Numbered from the stretch's first letter, positions 40,758 to 51,796 are shown. The stretch: DNA of 64,000 nucleotides from Pseudomonas sp. PICF141 (GCF_002286815.1 NZ_MUNM01000025.1:62001-126000); one strand, 5' to 3'. A program made the numbers and translations. The notes: generated by a model not told the origin, from the sequence alone.

Positions 40758-41513
40758 ATGCGTCGCCCTATGGTAGCTGGTAACTGGAAGATGCACGGTA
40801 CCCGCGCCAGCGTCGCTGAGCTGATCGACGGCCTTCGTCATCTGGCCTTGCCGAGCGGTGTTGATGTCGCGGTATTCCCGCCTTGCTTGTATATCAATCA
40901 AGTGATTGATGGCTTGAAAGGCAAGTCGATTTCGGTCGGCGCGCAGAATTCTGCAGTGGAATCCAGGCAAGGTGCGTTGACTGGTGAAATTGCGCCGAGT
41001 CAATTGGTGGATGCAGGTTGTTCCCTGGTGCTTGTCGGGCACTCCGAGCGCCGCCAGATAATGGGCGAGCAGGATGGAATGCTGATTCGCAAGTTTGCAG
41101 CGGCACAGGCAAGTGGCTTGATTCCGGTGTTGTGCGTAGGGGAAACCCTCGAAGAGCGCGAAGCTGGAAAAACTCTTGAGATTGTCGGGCGTCAGCTTGT
41201 CAGTATCATCGAGGAGCTGGGTGTAGGTGTCTTTGCAAGAGCAGTAATCGCTTATGAGCCGGTCTGGGCCATTGGCACCGGGCTGACTGCTTCGCCGCAA
41301 CAGGCGCAGGATGTGCATGCAGCTATCCGTGCTCAGTTGGCGGCAGAGAATTCTGAAATCGCGCAAGGTGTGCGGCTTCTATACGGCGGCAGCGTGAAGG
41401 CGGCCAATGCGGCCGAACTGTTCGGCATGCCGGATATCGATGGGGGGCTCATTGGTGGGGCCTCCCTGAATGCAGATGAGTTCGGTGCGATTTGTCGCGC
41501 CGCGGGAAACTGA
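40758..41513 (+). CDS. tpiA: Triosephosphate isomerase
   Basis: A 251-residue TIM-barrel enzyme interconverting dihydroxyacetone phosphate and glyceraldehyde-3-phosphate. Active-site elements: NWKMHG (Lys), GHSERR (His), [11 protein letters not shown] (Glu) and [10 protein letters not shown] (phosphate loop). AGG lies before the ATG. secG begins 4 bases after the stop, so the two are tightly coupled. Confidence 0.98.
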   Translation: MRRPMVAGNWKMHGTRASVAELIDGLRHLALPSGVDVAVFPPCLYINQVIDGLKGKSISVGAQNSAVESRQGALTGEIAPSQLVDAGCSLVLVGHSERRQIMGEQDGMLIRKFAAAQASGLIPVLCVGETLEEREAGKTLEIVGRQLVSIIEELGVGVFARAVIAYEPVWAIGTGLTASPQQAQDVHAAIRAQLAAENSEIAQGVRLLYGGSVKAANAAELFGMPDIDGGLIGGASLNADEFGAICRAAGN

Positions 41514-41517
41514 AAAA

Positions 41518-41901
41518 ATGCTGGAAACAGTCGTAGTCGTTTTTCATCTGCTGGGTGCATTGGGCGTAGTTGCTCTGGTTTTGCTGCAGCAGGGTAAAGG
41601 TGCGGACGCTGGCGCGTCTTTCGGAGCAGGTGCTTCAAATACTGTGTTCGGAAGCCAAGGTTCCTCTACCTTTCTTAGTAAGTTTACTGCTATACTTGCC
41701 GCCGGTTTCTTCATAACCAGCTTGGGGTTAGGTTACTTTGCTAAAGAGAAGGCTCAAGAGCTGACTCAAGCAGGTTTGCCAAACCCGGCAGTGTTGGAAG
41801 TTCCAAAGCAACAACCGGCTTCTGATGATGTCCCGGTGCTTCAAGAGCAAAAGTCGGCTACTCCAGCGACTGACGTGCCTCCAGCTCAAGAGCAAAAGTA
41901 A
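41518..41901 (+). CDS. secG: Preprotein translocase subunit SecG
   Basis: A 127-residue subunit of the SecYEG channel. Two membrane segments ([19 protein letters not shown] and [20 protein letters not shown]) flank a cytoplasmic [18 protein letters not shown] loop typical of SecG. A polar tail rich in Pro, Gln and Glu follows, ending PPAQEQK and repeating QEQK. The start at 41518 is 4 bases after tpiA. tRNA-Leu follows after 23 bases. Confidence 0.96.
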   Translation: MLETVVVVFHLLGALGVVALVLLQQGKGADAGASFGAGASNTVFGSQGSSTFLSKFTAILAAGFFITSLGLGYFAKEKAQELTQAGLPNPAVLEVPKQQPASDDVPVLQEQKSATPATDVPPAQEQK

Positions 41902-41924
41902 GAAGGGTTTCAAAACGTAGTATT

Positions 41925-42010
41925 GCCGAGGTGGTGGAATTGGTAGACACGCAACCTTGAGGTGGTTGTGCCCATAGGGTGTAGGGGTTCGAGTCCCCTT
42001 CTCGGTACCA
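41925..42010 (+). tRNA. tRNA-Leu (anticodon GAG)
   Basis: An 86-nucleotide class II tRNA. The anticodon stem CAACC/GGTTG encloses the loop TTGAGGT, so the anticodon is GAG (CUC/CUU codons). A long variable arm, a GGTTCGAGTCC T-arm and an encoded CCA are present. It lies just after secG and is followed by a terminator. Confidence 0.97.
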
Positions 42011-42021
42011 ATTGTCAGGAG

Positions 42022-42044
42022 AGCCCGCTGTTGCGGGCTTTCTT
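42022..42044 (+). terminator. Terminator after tRNA-Leu
   Basis: AGCCCGC, loop TGTT, GCGGGCT, then TTCTT. It ends the tpiA-secG-tRNA-Leu unit before the separate tRNA-fMet promoter. Confidence 0.85.
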
Positions 42045-42061
42045 GTAGGTGGAAGGTTACA

Positions 42062-42090
42062 TTGACCCTGTCAGGGATCGGTCGTATACT
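42062..42090 (+). promoter_or_regulatory. Sigma-70 promoter of tRNA-fMet / rimP-nusA-infB
   Basis: TTGACC (42062-42067), a 17-base spacer and TATACT (42085-42090) form a near-ideal promoter. The tRNA begins 17 bases after the -10 box. This is the likely main entry for the tRNA-fMet-rimP-nusA-infB unit. Confidence 0.9.
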
Positions 42091-42106
42091 TCCGCCCCAG
42101 CTTTGT

Positions 42107-42183
<77 letters not shown>

Positions 42184-42191
42184 GTTTAAGG

Positions 42192-42213
42192 AGCCCCTTT
42201 TAAGGGGCTTTTT
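42192..42213 (+). terminator. Terminator-like hairpin after tRNA-fMet
   Basis: AGCCCCTT, a 2-base loop and AAGGGGCT, followed by a short T run. Partial termination here would set the ratio of tRNA to rimP mRNA. Confidence 0.82.
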
Positions 42214-42258
42214 GTTAGCTGGACACTTTCAACGCCGCTGTTCAACGGCGTTTCAAGG

Positions 42259-42282
42259 ATGGGCGTTTCGCCCATTTTTTTA
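42259..42282 (+). terminator. Second terminator-like hairpin in the rimP leader
   Basis: ATGGGCG, loop TTT, CGCCCAT, then seven T, 40 bases before the rimP start. Another stem (AACGCCG/CGGCGTT) lies at about 42231-42252. The series suggests regulated readthrough into rimP-nusA. Confidence 0.82.
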
Positions 42283-42321
42283 TTTTGCACAGCATGCACA
42301 TACATGCACGAGGGGGTTCAG

Positions 42322-42780
42322 GTGTCGAGCAAGCTAGAAGAGTTGCAGGCCTTGCTGGCCCCGGTGGTCGTGGCCCTAGGCTATGAATGCTGGGGTATTG
42401 AGTTTTCGGCTCAAGGTCGTCACTCAATGTTGCGCGTTTATATCGATAAAGAGGGCGGCGTGCTGGTGGACGATTGTGCCATCGTCAGCCGTCAGATCAG
42501 CGGTGTACTGGATGTTGAAGATCCTATCTCCGTTGAATACACCCTTGAAGTTTCCTCGCCTGGCATGGAACGCCCACTGTTCACTATTGAGCAGTTTGCA
42601 AAATTTGCCGGTGAACAAGTGAAGATCAAGCTGCGTTCGCCTTTTGAAGGTCGGCGCAACTTTCAGGGCCTTCTGCGCGGTGTAGAAGAGCAGGACGTCG
42701 TGGTGCAGGTTGAAGACCATGAGTTCCTGTTGCCGATCGATATGATCGACAAGGCCAACATTATTCCCAGTTTTGACTGA
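42322..42780 (+). CDS. rimP: Ribosome maturation factor RimP
   Basis: A 152-residue factor for 30S assembly. The GTG start is chosen because GAGGGGG precedes it by 6 bases and the product then begins [15 protein letters not shown], as in other pseudomonads; an upstream ATG at 42304 lacks a site. Recognisable blocks are [23 protein letters not shown] and [11 protein letters not shown]. It opens the nusA-infB operon. Confidence 0.95.
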   Translation: MSSKLEELQALLAPVVVALGYECWGIEFSAQGRHSMLRVYIDKEGGVLVDDCAIVSRQISGVLDVEDPISVEYTLEVSSPGMERPLFTIEQFAKFAGEQVKIKLRSPFEGRRNFQGLLRGVEEQDVVVQVEDHEFLLPIDMIDKANIIPSFD

Positions 42781-42827
42781 GACGCGGATCCCGCGGATCC
42801 AATGGCTTGCGAAAGGCGAGGCGTACG

Positions 42828-44309
42828 ATGAGCAAAGAAGTACTGCTGGTTGTTGAGTCGGTATCCAATGAAAAAGGCGTACCGGCAAACGTAATTTTTG
42901 AAGCGCTGGAGCTGGCTCTGGCCACTGCTACCAAAAAGCGTTTCGAGGACGAAGTCGATCTGCGTGTGGAAATCAATCGCCACACCGGTGCTTACGAGAC
43001 ATTCCGTCGCTGGACGGTCGTCGAGGAAGCAGATCTGGACGATCCGGCCATCGAAACCTGGCCGAGCAAGGTTGCCGAAACGCATCCTGGCGCCAAGGTC
43101 GGTGACGTGGTCGAAGAAAAGATCGAGTCCATCGAGTTCGGCCGCATTGCTGCACAGACTGCCAAGCAAGTCATCGTGCAGAAGGTTCGCGAAGCCGAGC
43201 GTGCTCAAGTCGTCGATGCCTACCGCGAGCGCCTGGGAGAAATCATCTCCGGCACCGTGAAGAAAGTCACCCGCGACAACGTGATCGTCGATCTGGGCAA
43301 TAACGCTGAAGCGTTGCTGGCACGTGAAGACATCATTTCTCGCGAAACCTTCCGGGTTGGCGTGCGTCTGCGTGCGCTGCTCAAGGAAATCCGCACCGAG
43401 AACCGCGGCCCTCAGCTGATCCTGTCGCGTACCGCGCCGGAAATGCTGATCGAGTTGTTCCGCATCGAAGTGCCGGAAATCGCTGAAGGCCTGATTGAAG
43501 TAATGGCTGCGTCCCGCGACCCGGGTTCGCGCGCCAAGATCGCGGTCCGCTCCAAGGACAAACGCATTGATCCACAAGGCGCTTGCATCGGTATGCGCGG
43601 TTCGCGCGTCCAGGCAGTATCGGGCGAATTGGGCGGCGAGCGTGTGGACATCGTCCTGTGGGACGATAATCCGGCGCAGTTCGTGATCAATGCAATGTCG
43701 CCGGCTGAAGTGGCGGCAATTATCGTTGACGAAGATGCCCATGCAATGGACATCGCCGTTGGCGCAGACAATCTGGCTCAGGCCATTGGTCGCGGTGGTC
43801 AGAACGTGCGTCTGGCTAGCCAGTTGACTGGCTGGACCCTGAACGTGATGACCGAATCGGACATCCAGGCTAAGCAACAAGCAGAAACCGGCGACATCCT
43901 GCGCAACTTCATCGAAGAGCTTGAAGTCGATGAAGAACTGGCTCAGGTGCTGGTAGATGAAGGTTTCACCAGCCTGGAAGAGATTGCCTACGTACCGTTG
44001 GAAGAAATGCTCAACATCGACGGCTTTGACGAAGATATCGTCAACGAGCTTCGCGCTCGTGCCAAGGATCGTTTGTTGACCAAAGCCATCGCTACTGAGG
44101 AAAAGCTGGCAGACGCCCATCCGGCCGAAGACCTGCTCTCGCTTGAGGGTATGGACAAGGATTTGGCGATGGAACTGGCGGTGCGCGGCGTAATTACCCG
44201 CGAAGACCTGGCCGAGCAGTCTATTGACGACCTGCTCGACATCGACGGCATTGACGATGATCGTGCCGGCAAGTTGATCATGGCCGCCCGAGCCCATTGG
44301 TTCGAGTAA
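42828..44309 (+). CDS. nusA: Transcription termination/antitermination factor NusA
   Basis: A 493-residue RNA polymerase-binding factor that controls pausing, termination and antitermination. Domains in order: N-terminal polymerase-binding domain, S1 ([21 protein letters not shown], about 133-155), two KH domains (around [18 protein letters not shown]), and two acidic C-terminal repeats ([15 protein letters not shown] and [15 protein letters not shown]). It lies 47 bases after rimP, with GGCGAGG upstream of the ATG. Confidence 0.98.
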   Translation: MSKEVLLVVESVSNEKGVPANVIFEALELALATATKKRFEDEVDLRVEINRHTGAYETFRRWTVVEEADLDDPAIETWPSKVAETHPGAKVGDVVEEKIESIEFGRIAAQTAKQVIVQKVREAERAQVVDAYRERLGEIISGTVKKVTRDNVIVDLGNNAEALLAREDIISRETFRVGVRLRALLKEIRTENRGPQLILSRTAPEMLIELFRIEVPEIAEGLIEVMAASRDPGSRAKIAVRSKDKRIDPQGACIGMRGSRVQAVSGELGGERVDIVLWDDNPAQFVINAMSPAEVAAIIVDEDAHAMDIAVGADNLAQAIGRGGQNVRLASQLTGWTLNVMTESDIQAKQQAETGDILRNFIEELEVDEELAQVLVDEGFTSLEEIAYVPLEEMLNIDGFDEDIVNELRARAKDRLLTKAIATEEKLADAHPAEDLLSLEGMDKDLAMELAVRGVITREDLAEQSIDDLLDIDGIDDDRAGKLIMAARAHWFE

Positions 44310-44336
44310 TTAGGCGCGGCCTGAGGAGAGAAGTGC

Positions 44337-46862
44337 ATGACGCAAGTCACGGTGAAACAACTGGCCGATGAGGTCAAAACACCGGTAGAGCGCCTGTTGC
44401 AGCAGATGCGTGAGGCAGGTCTGCCGCACACCGCCGCCGATGAAGGTGTGAGCGATAGTGAGAAGCAGTCTCTGCTGACTCACTTGAAGAGCAGCCACAA
44501 GGCGAAAGTGGAAGAACCGCGCAAGATTACATTGCAGCGCAAAACCACCAGCACCCTGCGTGTTGCTGGTAGCAAGAGCATCAGCGTTGAAGTACGCAAG
44601 AAGAAAGTCTTCGTACAGCGCAGCCCGGAAGAAATCGAAGCCGAGCGCAAACGCGAACTGGAAGAACGCCGCGCAGTAGAAAATGCTGCTCGTCAGAAGG
44701 CTGAAGAAGAAGCCAAGCGTCGCGCCGAAGAAGAAGCGCGTCGCCAGCCTGCTGCTGCGCAAACCGCTATTAAAGACGCCGTTGCAGCGCCTGCTGCGGT
44801 TGCCGAGCCAGTGCGTGAAAGCGCGCCGGTTGTTGCAGCTGCACCAGCACCTGCGGCCGACACTCGCAAGCGCGACGAACAGCGTCGTCCGGACAAACCA
44901 CGTGCCGACGATACCAATCGTCGTGGCAGTGGCGATGGCGAGCGCAAAAACGCTCCGCATCGTGCTTCGGTCAAGGAAAAAGCGCCTGCTCCACGAGTTG
45001 CGCCACGTACTACCGACGAAGAAAGCGATGGCTTCCGTCGTGGTGGTCGCGGCAAGGCCAAGCTGAAGAAACGCAACGCTCACGGTTTCCAGAGCCCAAC
45101 CGGCCCTGTTGTGCGCGAAGTGAAGATCGGCGAGACCATCACTGTTGGCGATCTCGCTCAGCAGATGTCGGTCAAGGCTGCTGAAATCATCAAGTTCATG
45201 TTCAAACTGGGTACTCCAGCGACCATCAACCAGGTACTGGATCAGGAAACTGCCCAACTGGTTGCCGAAGAGCTGGGCCACAAAGTGACCCTGGTCAGCG
45301 ACACCGCCCTGGAAGATTCCCTGGCTGAGTCGCTGAAGTTTGAAGGTGAGGCTGTTTCCCGTGCGCCGGTCGTGACCGTAATGGGTCACGTTGACCACGG
45401 TAAAACTTCCCTGCTCGACTACATCCGTCGTGCCAAGGTTGCTGCTGGCGAAGCCGGCGGTATTACCCAGCATATCGGGGCATACCACGTTGAAACCGAC
45501 CGTGGCATGGTGACGTTCCTCGATACCCCGGGTCACGCTGCGTTTACCGCAATGCGTGCCCGTGGTGCCAAGGCGACCGACATCGTGATCCTGGTGGTTG
45601 CGGCGGACGACGGCGTTATGCCGCAGACCATCGAAGCTGTTCAACACGCTCAAGCCGCCGGTGTTCCACTGGTTGTAGCGGTGAACAAGATCGACAAGCC
45701 GGGCGCCGATCTCGATCGCATCCGTAGCGAACTGTCGGTCCACGGCGTGACGTCGGAGGAGTGGGGTGGTGACACTCCATTCGTACCGGTCTCGGCGAAG
45801 ATGGGTACTGGCGTCGATGAGCTGCTCGAAGCTGTCCTGTTGCAAGCCGAAGTGCTGGAACTGACCGCTACCCCGTCGGCTCCTGGCCGTGGTGTCGTGG
45901 TTGAATCGCGTCTCGACAAAGGTCGCGGCCCGGTTGCAACCGTTCTGGTTCAAGACGGTACCCTTCGCCAAGGCGACATGGTGCTGGTCGGTTCGAACTA
46001 TGGTCGCGTTCGTGCCATGCTCGACGAGAACGGCAAGCCAATCAAGGAAGCCGGTCCGGCCATCCCTGTCGAGATTCTCGGCCTGGACGGTACCCCGGAC
46101 GCTGGCGACGAGATGAGCGTGGTTGCCGACGAGAAGAAAGCCCGTGAAGTGGCTCTGTTCCGTCAAGGCAAGTTCCGCGAAGTCAAACTGGCTCGCGCTC
46201 ACGCCGGCAAGCTGGAAAACATCTTCGAGAACATGGGTCAGGAAGAGAAGAAGACGCTCAACATCGTCCTCAAATCCGACGTCCGTGGTTCGCTGGAAGC
46301 GTTGAACGGCGCCTTGAATGGCCTGGGTAACGACGAAGTGCAAGTGCGTGTGGTCGGTGGCGGTGTCGGTGGTATCACCGAGTCCGACGCGAACCTGGCA
46401 CTGGCCTCCAACGCTGTACTGTTCGGCTTCAACGTGCGTGCCGATGCTGGCGCTCGCAAGATCGTCGAGCAGGAAGGTCTGGATATGCGTTACTACAACG
46501 TGATCTACGACATTATCGAAGACGTCAAGAAAGCCCTGACCGGTATGCTCGGCAGCGATGTTCGCGAGAATATCCTGGGTGTCGCCGAAGTGCGTGACGT
46601 GTTCCGTTCGCCGAAGTTCGGCGCGATCGCCGGTTGCATGGTTATCGAAGGTGTTGTTCACCGTAACCGTCCAATCCGTGTACTGCGTGAAGACATCGTT
46701 ATCTTCGAAGGCGAGCTGGAATCCCTGCGCCGCTTCAAGGATGACGCTTCCGAAGTACGTGCCGGCATGGAATGCGGTATCGGCGTGAAGAGCTATAACG
46801 ACGTTAAGGTCGGCGACAAGATCGAAGTCTTCGAGAAGGTTCAGGTTGCTCGCAGCCTCTAA
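44337..46862 (+). CDS. infB: Translation initiation factor IF-2
   Basis: An 841-residue GTPase that brings fMet-tRNA to the 30S subunit. An N-terminal IF2 domain is followed by a charged, alanine-rich linker (about 95-240), the GTPase core ([32 protein letters not shown]) and C-terminal domains binding fMet-tRNA. AGGAGAG precedes the ATG. The neighbouring tRNA-fMet, nusA and rbfA genes complete the initiation block. Confidence 0.98.
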   Translation: MTQVTVKQLADEVKTPVERLLQQMREAGLPHTAADEGVSDSEKQSLLTHLKSSHKAKVEEPRKITLQRKTTSTLRVAGSKSISVEVRKKKVFVQRSPEEIEAERKRELEERRAVENAARQKAEEEAKRRAEEEARRQPAAAQTAIKDAVAAPAAVAEPVRESAPVVAAAPAPAADTRKRDEQRRPDKPRADDTNRRGSGDGERKNAPHRASVKEKAPAPRVAPRTTDEESDGFRRGGRGKAKLKKRNAHGFQSPTGPVVREVKIGETITVGDLAQQMSVKAAEIIKFMFKLGTPATINQVLDQETAQLVAEELGHKVTLVSDTALEDSLAESLKFEGEAVSRAPVVTVMGHVDHGKTSLLDYIRRAKVAAGEAGGITQHIGAYHVETDRGMVTFLDTPGHAAFTAMRARGAKATDIVILVVAADDGVMPQTIEAVQHAQAAGVPLVVAVNKIDKPGADLDRIRSELSVHGVTSEEWGGDTPFVPVSAKMGTGVDELLEAVLLQAEVLELTATPSAPGRGVVVESRLDKGRGPVATVLVQDGTLRQGDMVLVGSNYGRVRAMLDENGKPIKEAGPAIPVEILGLDGTPDAGDEMSVVADEKKAREVALFRQGKFREVKLARAHAGKLENIFENMGQEEKKTLNIVLKSDVRGSLEALNGALNGLGNDEVQVRVVGGGVGGITESDANLALASNAVLFGFNVRADAGARKIVEQEGLDMRYYNVIYDIIEDVKKALTGMLGSDVRENILGVAEVRDVFRSPKFGAIAGCMVIEGVVHRNRPIRVLREDIVIFEGELESLRRFKDDASEVRAGMECGIGVKSYNDVKVGDKIEVFEKVQVARSL

Positions 46863-46933
46863 CTCGCGCACTTCAAGGGCCACGATGAGCCGCCGCATGC
46901 AGATGCGCGGCGCAACGTCCGGACTCTAAACGC

Positions 46934-46967
46934 AACGCCCGGTCTGGCTTTTGTCAGGCCGGGCGTT
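46934..46967 (+). terminator. Hairpin between infB and rbfA
   Basis: AACGCCCGG pairs with CCGGGCGTT, followed by TTG only. Another stem (CCCCTCGGG, loop TTT, CCCGAGGGG) at about 46981-47001 lies just before rbfA. They may cause partial termination or mRNA processing inside the operon. Confidence 0.6.
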
Positions 46968-47020
46968 TGCCGCTTTCAGACCCCTCGGGTTTCCCGAGGG
47001 GCAGTAACAGGTAACAAGAC

Positions 47021-47422
47021 ATGGCAAAAGAATACAGCCGTACCCAACGTATCGGCGATCAGATGCAGCGTGAGCTGGCACAGCTGATCCGTCGTGAAGT
47101 CAAAGACCCGCGCGTCGGCCTGGTCACCATTACCGCAGTTGAAGTCAGCCGTGACGTCGGTCATGCCAAGATCTTCATCACTGTGATGGGGCAGGACAGC
47201 GCTGAAGACATCGCGCAGAGCATCAAGGTGCTCAACGCAGCCGGCGGTTTCCTGCGCATGCAGTTGGCTCGCGAAATGAAATTGCGCAGCGTTCCGCAGT
47301 TGCACTTCCATTACGACGAAAGCGTCGTGCGTGGCGCGCACCTGTCGGCCCTGATCGAACGTGCGGTGGCTGAAGACAATCAGCACCCGGTAGCGGCTGA
47401 ACCCGAAGACGCCAAGGAGTAA
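47021..47422 (+). CDS. rbfA: 30S ribosome-binding factor RbfA
   Basis: A 133-residue KH-like factor for late 30S maturation and cold adaptation. It starts [21 protein letters not shown] and contains [24 protein letters not shown] and [14 protein letters not shown], all family blocks. truB follows after 3 bases. Confidence 0.97.
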   Translation: MAKEYSRTQRIGDQMQRELAQLIRREVKDPRVGLVTITAVEVSRDVGHAKIFITVMGQDSAEDIAQSIKVLNAAGGFLRMQLAREMKLRSVPQLHFHYDESVVRGAHLSALIERAVAEDNQHPVAAEPEDAKE

Positions 47423-47425
47423 TCG

Positions 47426-48343
47426 GTGGCTCAGGTCAAACGTATCCGTCGTAACGTCAGCGGCATCATCCTGCTCGACAAGCCGCTGGGGTTCACTTCC
47501 AACGCGGCATTGCAGAAGGTTCGCTGGTTGCTCAATGCCGAGAAGGCCGGACACACCGGCAGTCTCGATCCGCTGGCCACCGGCGTGCTGCCGTTGTGCT
47601 TTGGCGAGGCCACCAAGTTCTCGCAATACCTGCTCGATTCCGACAAGGCTTATGAAACCCTGGCGCAACTGGGCAAGACCACCACCACGGCCGATGCCGA
47701 AGGTGAAGTTTTGCTGGAGCGCCCGGTGACCGTTGGTCGCGCCGATATCGAAGCTGTGCTACCGAAATTTCGTGGGCAAATCAGTCAGATACCGCCGATG
47801 TACTCGGCGCTCAAGCGTGATGGGCAGCCGCTGTACAAGCTGGCCCGTGCAGGCGAAGTAGTGGAGCGCGAACCGCGTTCTGTTACTATTGCGCGCTTGG
47901 AATTACTGGCCTTTGAGGGTGATACTGCGAGGCTTGCGGTGGATTGCAGCAAAGGCACCTATATCCGCACCCTGGTGGAGGATATCGGTGAGCAACTTGG
48001 TTGTGGCGCTTACGTGGCTGAATTGCGACGTACCCAGGCCGGGCCTTTCACGCTTGCACAGTCCGTCACTCTGGAAGAGCTGGAAGCGGTACATGCCGAA
48101 GGCGGCAACGAAGCGGTCGACCGCTTCCTGATGCCATCGGACAGCGGCCTGCTGGACTGGCCACTGTTGCATTTCTCGGAGCACAGCGCGTTCTACTGGC
48201 TTAACGGCCAACCGGTACGTGCCCCGGATGCACCGAAGTTCGGCATGGTACGGGTACAGGATCACAACGGTCGTTTCATCGGTATCGGTGAAGTGAGCGA
48301 AGACGGGCGCATCGCGCCACGTCGACTGATTCGGTCAGAATGA
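47426..48343 (+). CDS. truB: tRNA pseudouridine-55 synthase TruB
   Basis: A 305-residue enzyme that makes the universal pseudouridine 55 in the tRNA T-loop. It begins with GTG 3 bases after rbfA. The catalytic aspartate lies in [17 protein letters not shown] (about residue 48). [10 protein letters not shown] and [10 protein letters not shown] are also diagnostic, and a PUA-like C-terminal region follows. Confidence 0.97.
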   Translation: MAQVKRIRRNVSGIILLDKPLGFTSNAALQKVRWLLNAEKAGHTGSLDPLATGVLPLCFGEATKFSQYLLDSDKAYETLAQLGKTTTTADAEGEVLLERPVTVGRADIEAVLPKFRGQISQIPPMYSALKRDGQPLYKLARAGEVVEREPRSVTIARLELLAFEGDTARLAVDCSKGTYIRTLVEDIGEQLGCGAYVAELRRTQAGPFTLAQSVTLEELEAVHAEGGNEAVDRFLMPSDSGLLDWPLLHFSEHSAFYWLNGQPVRAPDAPKFGMVRVQDHNGRFIGIGEVSEDGRIAPRRLIRSE

Positions 48344-48485
48344 CCGGAACCGGCCTGTGTAACAGCAGGTCGGCGAGTGTGGCTGTTAACAGGCACGGTC
48401 ACTACTCATTTATAGATACAGGGATTTGTCCCTGGCCTGTTGAAGCTGTTTCCTTGAAACAGTTTCCTGATAAAAGGATTGCCTC

Positions 48486-48755
48486 ATGGCTCTCGACGTT
48501 CAAGAAAAAGCTCAAATCGTAGCTGACTACCAGCAAGCTGTTGGTGACACTGGTTCGCCAGAAGTGCAAGTTGCACTGCTGACCCACAACATCAACAAGC
48601 TGCAAGGTCACTTCAAGGCCAACGGTAAAGATCACCACTCCCGTCGTGGTCTGATCCGCATGGTAAACCAGCGCCGTAAGCTGCTGGACTACCTGAAAGG
48701 CAAGGATCTGGGCCGTTACCAGGCTCTGATCGGTCGCCTGGGTCTGCGTCGCTAA
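48486..48755 (+). CDS. rpsO: 30S ribosomal protein S15
   Basis: An 89-residue ribosomal protein that binds the central domain of 16S rRNA. It has the standard sequence ([43 protein letters not shown]). AAAAGGA precedes the ATG. It is followed by pnp after 195 bases, the conserved rpsO-pnp order. Confidence 0.99.
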   Translation: MALDVQEKAQIVADYQQAVGDTGSPEVQVALLTHNINKLQGHFKANGKDHHSRRGLIRMVNQRRKLLDYLKGKDLGRYQALIGRLGLRR

Positions 48756-48950
48756 TAAGCGATTGCGCTAGAGGTTGGTTGTTTGCTGTGTGCCAGCGGG
48801 TTTCCCGTCGGTACATGGCAGGCTCCCAGCCTCAAGTTTTATCTGGATATACGTTTTACCCTGGACAGGCGTTGGGCCGATTCCCGACATTGCCCAAGAA
48901 TTTCGCAAGAAGACAAGTTCCCCAAGAGCCACAAAAGAAGGTAAGACACC

Positions 48951-51056
48951 GTGAACCCGGTAATCAAAAAATTCCAGTTCGGTCAGTCGACCGTTACCCT
49001 CGAGACTGGCCGTATCGCCCGTCAGGCCTCCGGCGCAGTATTGGTCACCGTTGACGATGACGTCAGCGTATTGGTGACTGTAGTCGGTGCCAAACAAGCC
49101 GATCCAGGCAAGGGCTTCTTCCCTCTGTCCGTTCACTACCAGGAAAAGACTTACGCTGCCGGTAAGATCCCTGGCGGTTTCTTCAAGCGTGAAGGCCGTC
49201 CTTCCGAGAAAGAAACCCTGACTTCCCGACTGATCGACCGTCCGATCCGTCCGCTGTTCCCGGAAGGTTTCATGAACGAAGTGCAGGTTGTCTGCACCGT
49301 CGTTTCCACCAGCAAGAAGACCGATCCGGACATCGCTGCGATGATCGGTACCTCGGCTGCGCTGGCCATCTCCGGCATTCCTTTCGATGGCCCGATCGGC
49401 GCTGCTCGCGTTGCGTTCCACGAAAGCACCGGCTACCTGCTGAACCCGACTTACGAACAGCTGAAAGCGTCGAGCCTGGACATGGTCGTCGCCGGTACTT
49501 CGGAAGCGGTGTTGATGGTTGAATCGGAAGCCAAAGAGCTGACCGAAGACCAGATGCTGGGCGCAGTACTGTTTGCTCACGACGAGTTCCAGGTGGTGAT
49601 CAACGCCGTCAAGGAACTGGCCGCTGAAGCCGCCAAACCGACCTGGACCTGGGCTCCACAGCCAGAAGCCACCGCACTGCTGGGTGCTATCCGTGCCGAG
49701 TTCGGCGACGCGATCTCCCAGGCTTACACCATCACCATCAAGGCCGACCGTTACGCTCGCCTGGGCGAACTGAAAGACCAGGTGGTTGCCAAGCTGTCCG
49801 GTGAAGAAGGCCAGCCGACTTCCGCTGAAGTCAAAGCGGCTTTCGGTGAAATCGAATACCGCACCGTTCGCGAAAACATCGTTAACGGCAAGCCACGTAT
49901 CGACGGTCGCGACACCAAGACCGTACGTCCGCTGAACATCGAAGTCGGTGTTCTGCCGAAGACCCACGGTTCGGCACTGTTCACCCGTGGCGAAACACAG
50001 GCCCTGGTAGTCGCGACACTGGGTACTGCCCGTGACGCACAGCTGCTGGACACCCTGGAAGGCGAGAAAAAAGACCCGTTCATGCTGCACTACAACTTCC
50101 CTCCGTTCTCGGTCGGTGAGTGTGGTCGCATGGGTGGCGCTGGTCGTCGCGAAATCGGTCACGGCCGTCTGGCCCGTCGTTCGGTTCAGGCCATGCTGCC
50201 TGCTGCCGACGTGTTCCCGTACACCATTCGTGTGGTGTCGGAAATCACCGAGTCCAACGGTTCGAGCTCCATGGCTTCGGTCTGCGGTGCTTCCCTGGCT
50301 CTGATGGATGCCGGCGTTCCGATGAAGGCACCGGTTGCCGGTATCGCCATGGGTCTGGTTAAAGAAGGCGAGAAATTTGCCGTCCTGACCGACATCCTGG
50401 GCGACGAAGATCACCTCGGCGACATGGACTTCAAAGTAGCGGGTACCGCCAAAGGTGTTACCGCGCTGCAGATGGACATCAAGATCAAGGGCATCACCGA
50501 AGAAATCATGGAAATCGCTCTGGGCCAAGCCCTGGAAGCGCGCCTGAACATCCTCGGTCAGATGAACCAGATCATTGGCCAGTCGCGTACCGAACTGTCG
50601 GAAAACGCTCCGACCATGATCGCGATGAAAATCGACACCGACAAAATCCGTGATGTCATCGGTAAAGGCGGCGCGACCATCCGTGCGATCTGTGAAGAAA
50701 CCAAGGCTTCGATCGACATCGAAGACGACGGTTCGATCAAGATCTTCGGCGAAACCAAGGAAGCTGCGGAAGCTGCGCGTCAGCGCGTTCTGGGCATCAC
50801 TGCAGAAGCCGAGATTGGCAAGATCTATGTCGGTAAGGTTGAGCGCATTGTCGACTTCGGCGCATTCGTCAACATCCTGCCGGGCAAGGACGGTCTGGTT
50901 CACATCTCGATGCTGAGCGATGCTCGCGTCGAGAAAGTGACCGACATCCTGAAAGAAGGCCAGGAAGTGGAAGTATTGGTACTGGACGTGGACAACCGCG
51001 GCCGTATCAAGCTGTCCATCAAAGACGTAGCAGCAGCCAAGGCTTCGGGCGTTTAA
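48951..51056 (+). CDS. pnp: Polyribonucleotide nucleotidyltransferase (PNPase)
   Basis: A 701-residue phosphorolytic 3' exonuclease, core of the RNA degradosome. Two RNase PH domains (the first contains [21 protein letters not shown]) are followed by a KH domain ([17 protein letters not shown], about 563-579) and an S1 domain ([20 protein letters not shown]). The start is GTG at 48951, giving [11 protein letters not shown]. The 195-base leader can form stems and in enterobacteria is the site of autoregulation, but cleavage sites cannot be read here. Confidence 0.98.
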   Translation: MNPVIKKFQFGQSTVTLETGRIARQASGAVLVTVDDDVSVLVTVVGAKQADPGKGFFPLSVHYQEKTYAAGKIPGGFFKREGRPSEKETLTSRLIDRPIRPLFPEGFMNEVQVVCTVVSTSKKTDPDIAAMIGTSAALAISGIPFDGPIGAARVAFHESTGYLLNPTYEQLKASSLDMVVAGTSEAVLMVESEAKELTEDQMLGAVLFAHDEFQVVINAVKELAAEAAKPTWTWAPQPEATALLGAIRAEFGDAISQAYTITIKADRYARLGELKDQVVAKLSGEEGQPTSAEVKAAFGEIEYRTVRENIVNGKPRIDGRDTKTVRPLNIEVGVLPKTHGSALFTRGETQALVVATLGTARDAQLLDTLEGEKKDPFMLHYNFPPFSVGECGRMGGAGRREIGHGRLARRSVQAMLPAADVFPYTIRVVSEITESNGSSSMASVCGASLALMDAGVPMKAPVAGIAMGLVKEGEKFAVLTDILGDEDHLGDMDFKVAGTAKGVTALQMDIKIKGITEEIMEIALGQALEARLNILGQMNQIIGQSRTELSENAPTMIAMKIDTDKIRDVIGKGGATIRAICEETKASIDIEDDGSIKIFGETKEAAEAARQRVLGITAEAEIGKIYVGKVERIVDFGAFVNILPGKDGLVHISMLSDARVEKVTDILKEGQEVEVLVLDVDNRGRIKLSIKDVAAAKASGV

Positions 51057-51092
51057 TCACCCCTTCGCCTGACCGCTTCAACGTTATAAAAA

Positions 51093-51126
51093 ATGCCCCG
51101 CCGTGAAAACGGTGGGGCATTTTTTT
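51093..51126 (+). terminator. pnp terminator
   Basis: ATGCCCCGCCGT, loop GAAA, ACGGTGGGGCAT, then six T. A strong rho-independent terminator 36 bases after pnp. Confidence 0.95.
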
Positions 51127-51139
51127 GTGCAGAAAAATC

Positions 51140-51241
51140 AAAAGATCGCAGCCTGCGGCAGCTCCTACCCGAGATTGTGTTCAACCACGATATGTGCGGC
51201 ATCCATCGATCTGCAGGCGCTGCCGAAGGTTGCGTTCTTTT
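51140..51241. repeat. Intergenic inverted repeat (GATCGCAGCCTGCGGCAGC type)
   Basis: The left arm (51140-51162, AAAAGATCGCAGCC...GGCAGC) and the right arm (51219-51241, GCTGCC...CGTTCTTTT) are imperfect inverted copies around 56 bases. This is a repeat family common in fluorescent pseudomonads. It sits between pnp and tRNA-Thr. Confidence 0.7.
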
Positions 51242-51255
51242 TGCGGTGCGTGAAG

Positions 51256-51284
51256 TTGCCTGACCCCGAAGCCGGTGCTAGGTT
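51256..51284 (+). promoter_or_regulatory. Promoter of tRNA-Thr
   Basis: TTGCCT (51256-51261), 17 bases, TAGGTT (51279-51284), ending 9 bases before the tRNA gene. A reasonable sigma-70 promoter with a GC-rich discriminator. Confidence 0.6.
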
Positions 51285-51293
51285 TAGCCCACA

Positions 51294-51369
51294 GCCCGTG
51301 TAGCTCAGCCGGTAGAGCAGCGCACTCGTAACGCGAAGGTCGCAGGTTCGATTCCTGTCTCGGGCACCA
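51294..51369 (+). tRNA. tRNA-Thr (anticodon CGT)
   Basis: A 76-nucleotide tRNA. Aligned with known threonine tRNAs, the anticodon loop CTCGTAA gives anticodon CGT (ACG codons). The D-arm, the GGTTCGATTCC T-arm and encoded CCA are normal. Two imperfections are visible: T6 faces T67 in the acceptor stem, and A31 faces C39 at the loop end of the anticodon stem. Confidence 0.9.
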
Positions 51370-51376
51370 CTTCTTG

Positions 51377-51796
51377 CTATTTCACCTTTCTGCTCAGCTC
51401 CTCAACAGTGCGCTTGAGCTGATCTATCGCGCGCTCCTGATCACTGATTTCCCGTTTCAGGCCAGAGATTTCGTTGGTGTTCGAGCTTGAGCTGGAACCG
51501 CTGTTGCGCTTTAGCTCTTCGATCTGACGGGCCTGCTCGCTGAGGGTGCGCTTCTGGCTTTCCAGTTCGGTGGCATTGGCCTTCACGGTTTTTTGCAGGC
51601 TTTCAAGATCATCGATACTGACGCTGGTTCTGACAAGTGTGTCCTTACCGAACGAATTGTGGAGGGCGCAGATTTTGTCGGAGTACAACGCAGGGTCAGA
51701 GGTGACTTCGACAGCCGCTTGAGCAGCGTTGGCCATGCCGAACAGCAGCGTAGCGGTGGCAAATCGGGTAGACAAAACCTTCGAAAAACTACGCAT
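51377..51796 (-). CDS. Small exported coiled-coil protein
   Basis: A 139-residue protein starting MRSFSKVLSTRF at 51796 after an AAGGAA site. The signal peptide (TATLLFGMANAAQA-AV) predicts export to the periplasm. The mature part has one cysteine (ICALHNSF) and then about 85 residues of heptad-like coiled coil (VKANATELESQKRTLSEQAR, DQERAIDQLKRTVEELSRKV), interrupted by a serine-rich hinge (SGSSSSSN). The family is not recognised. It ends 7 bases from the tRNA-Thr gene. Confidence 0.8.
   Translation of the reverse strand: MRSFSKVLSTRFATATLLFGMANAAQAAVEVTSDPALYSDKICALHNSFGKDTLVRTSVSIDDLESLQKTVKANATELESQKRTLSEQARQIEELKRNSGSSSSSNTNEISGLKREISDQERAIDQLKRTVEELSRKVK

Noticed and set aside
44310-46898. 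An 862-residue open frame opposite infB
   Set aside because: Shadow of infB; no motifs and no credible start.
48768-50903. A 711-residue open frame opposite pnp
   Set aside because: Shadow of pnp; also spans the rpsO-pnp gap without a ribosome site.
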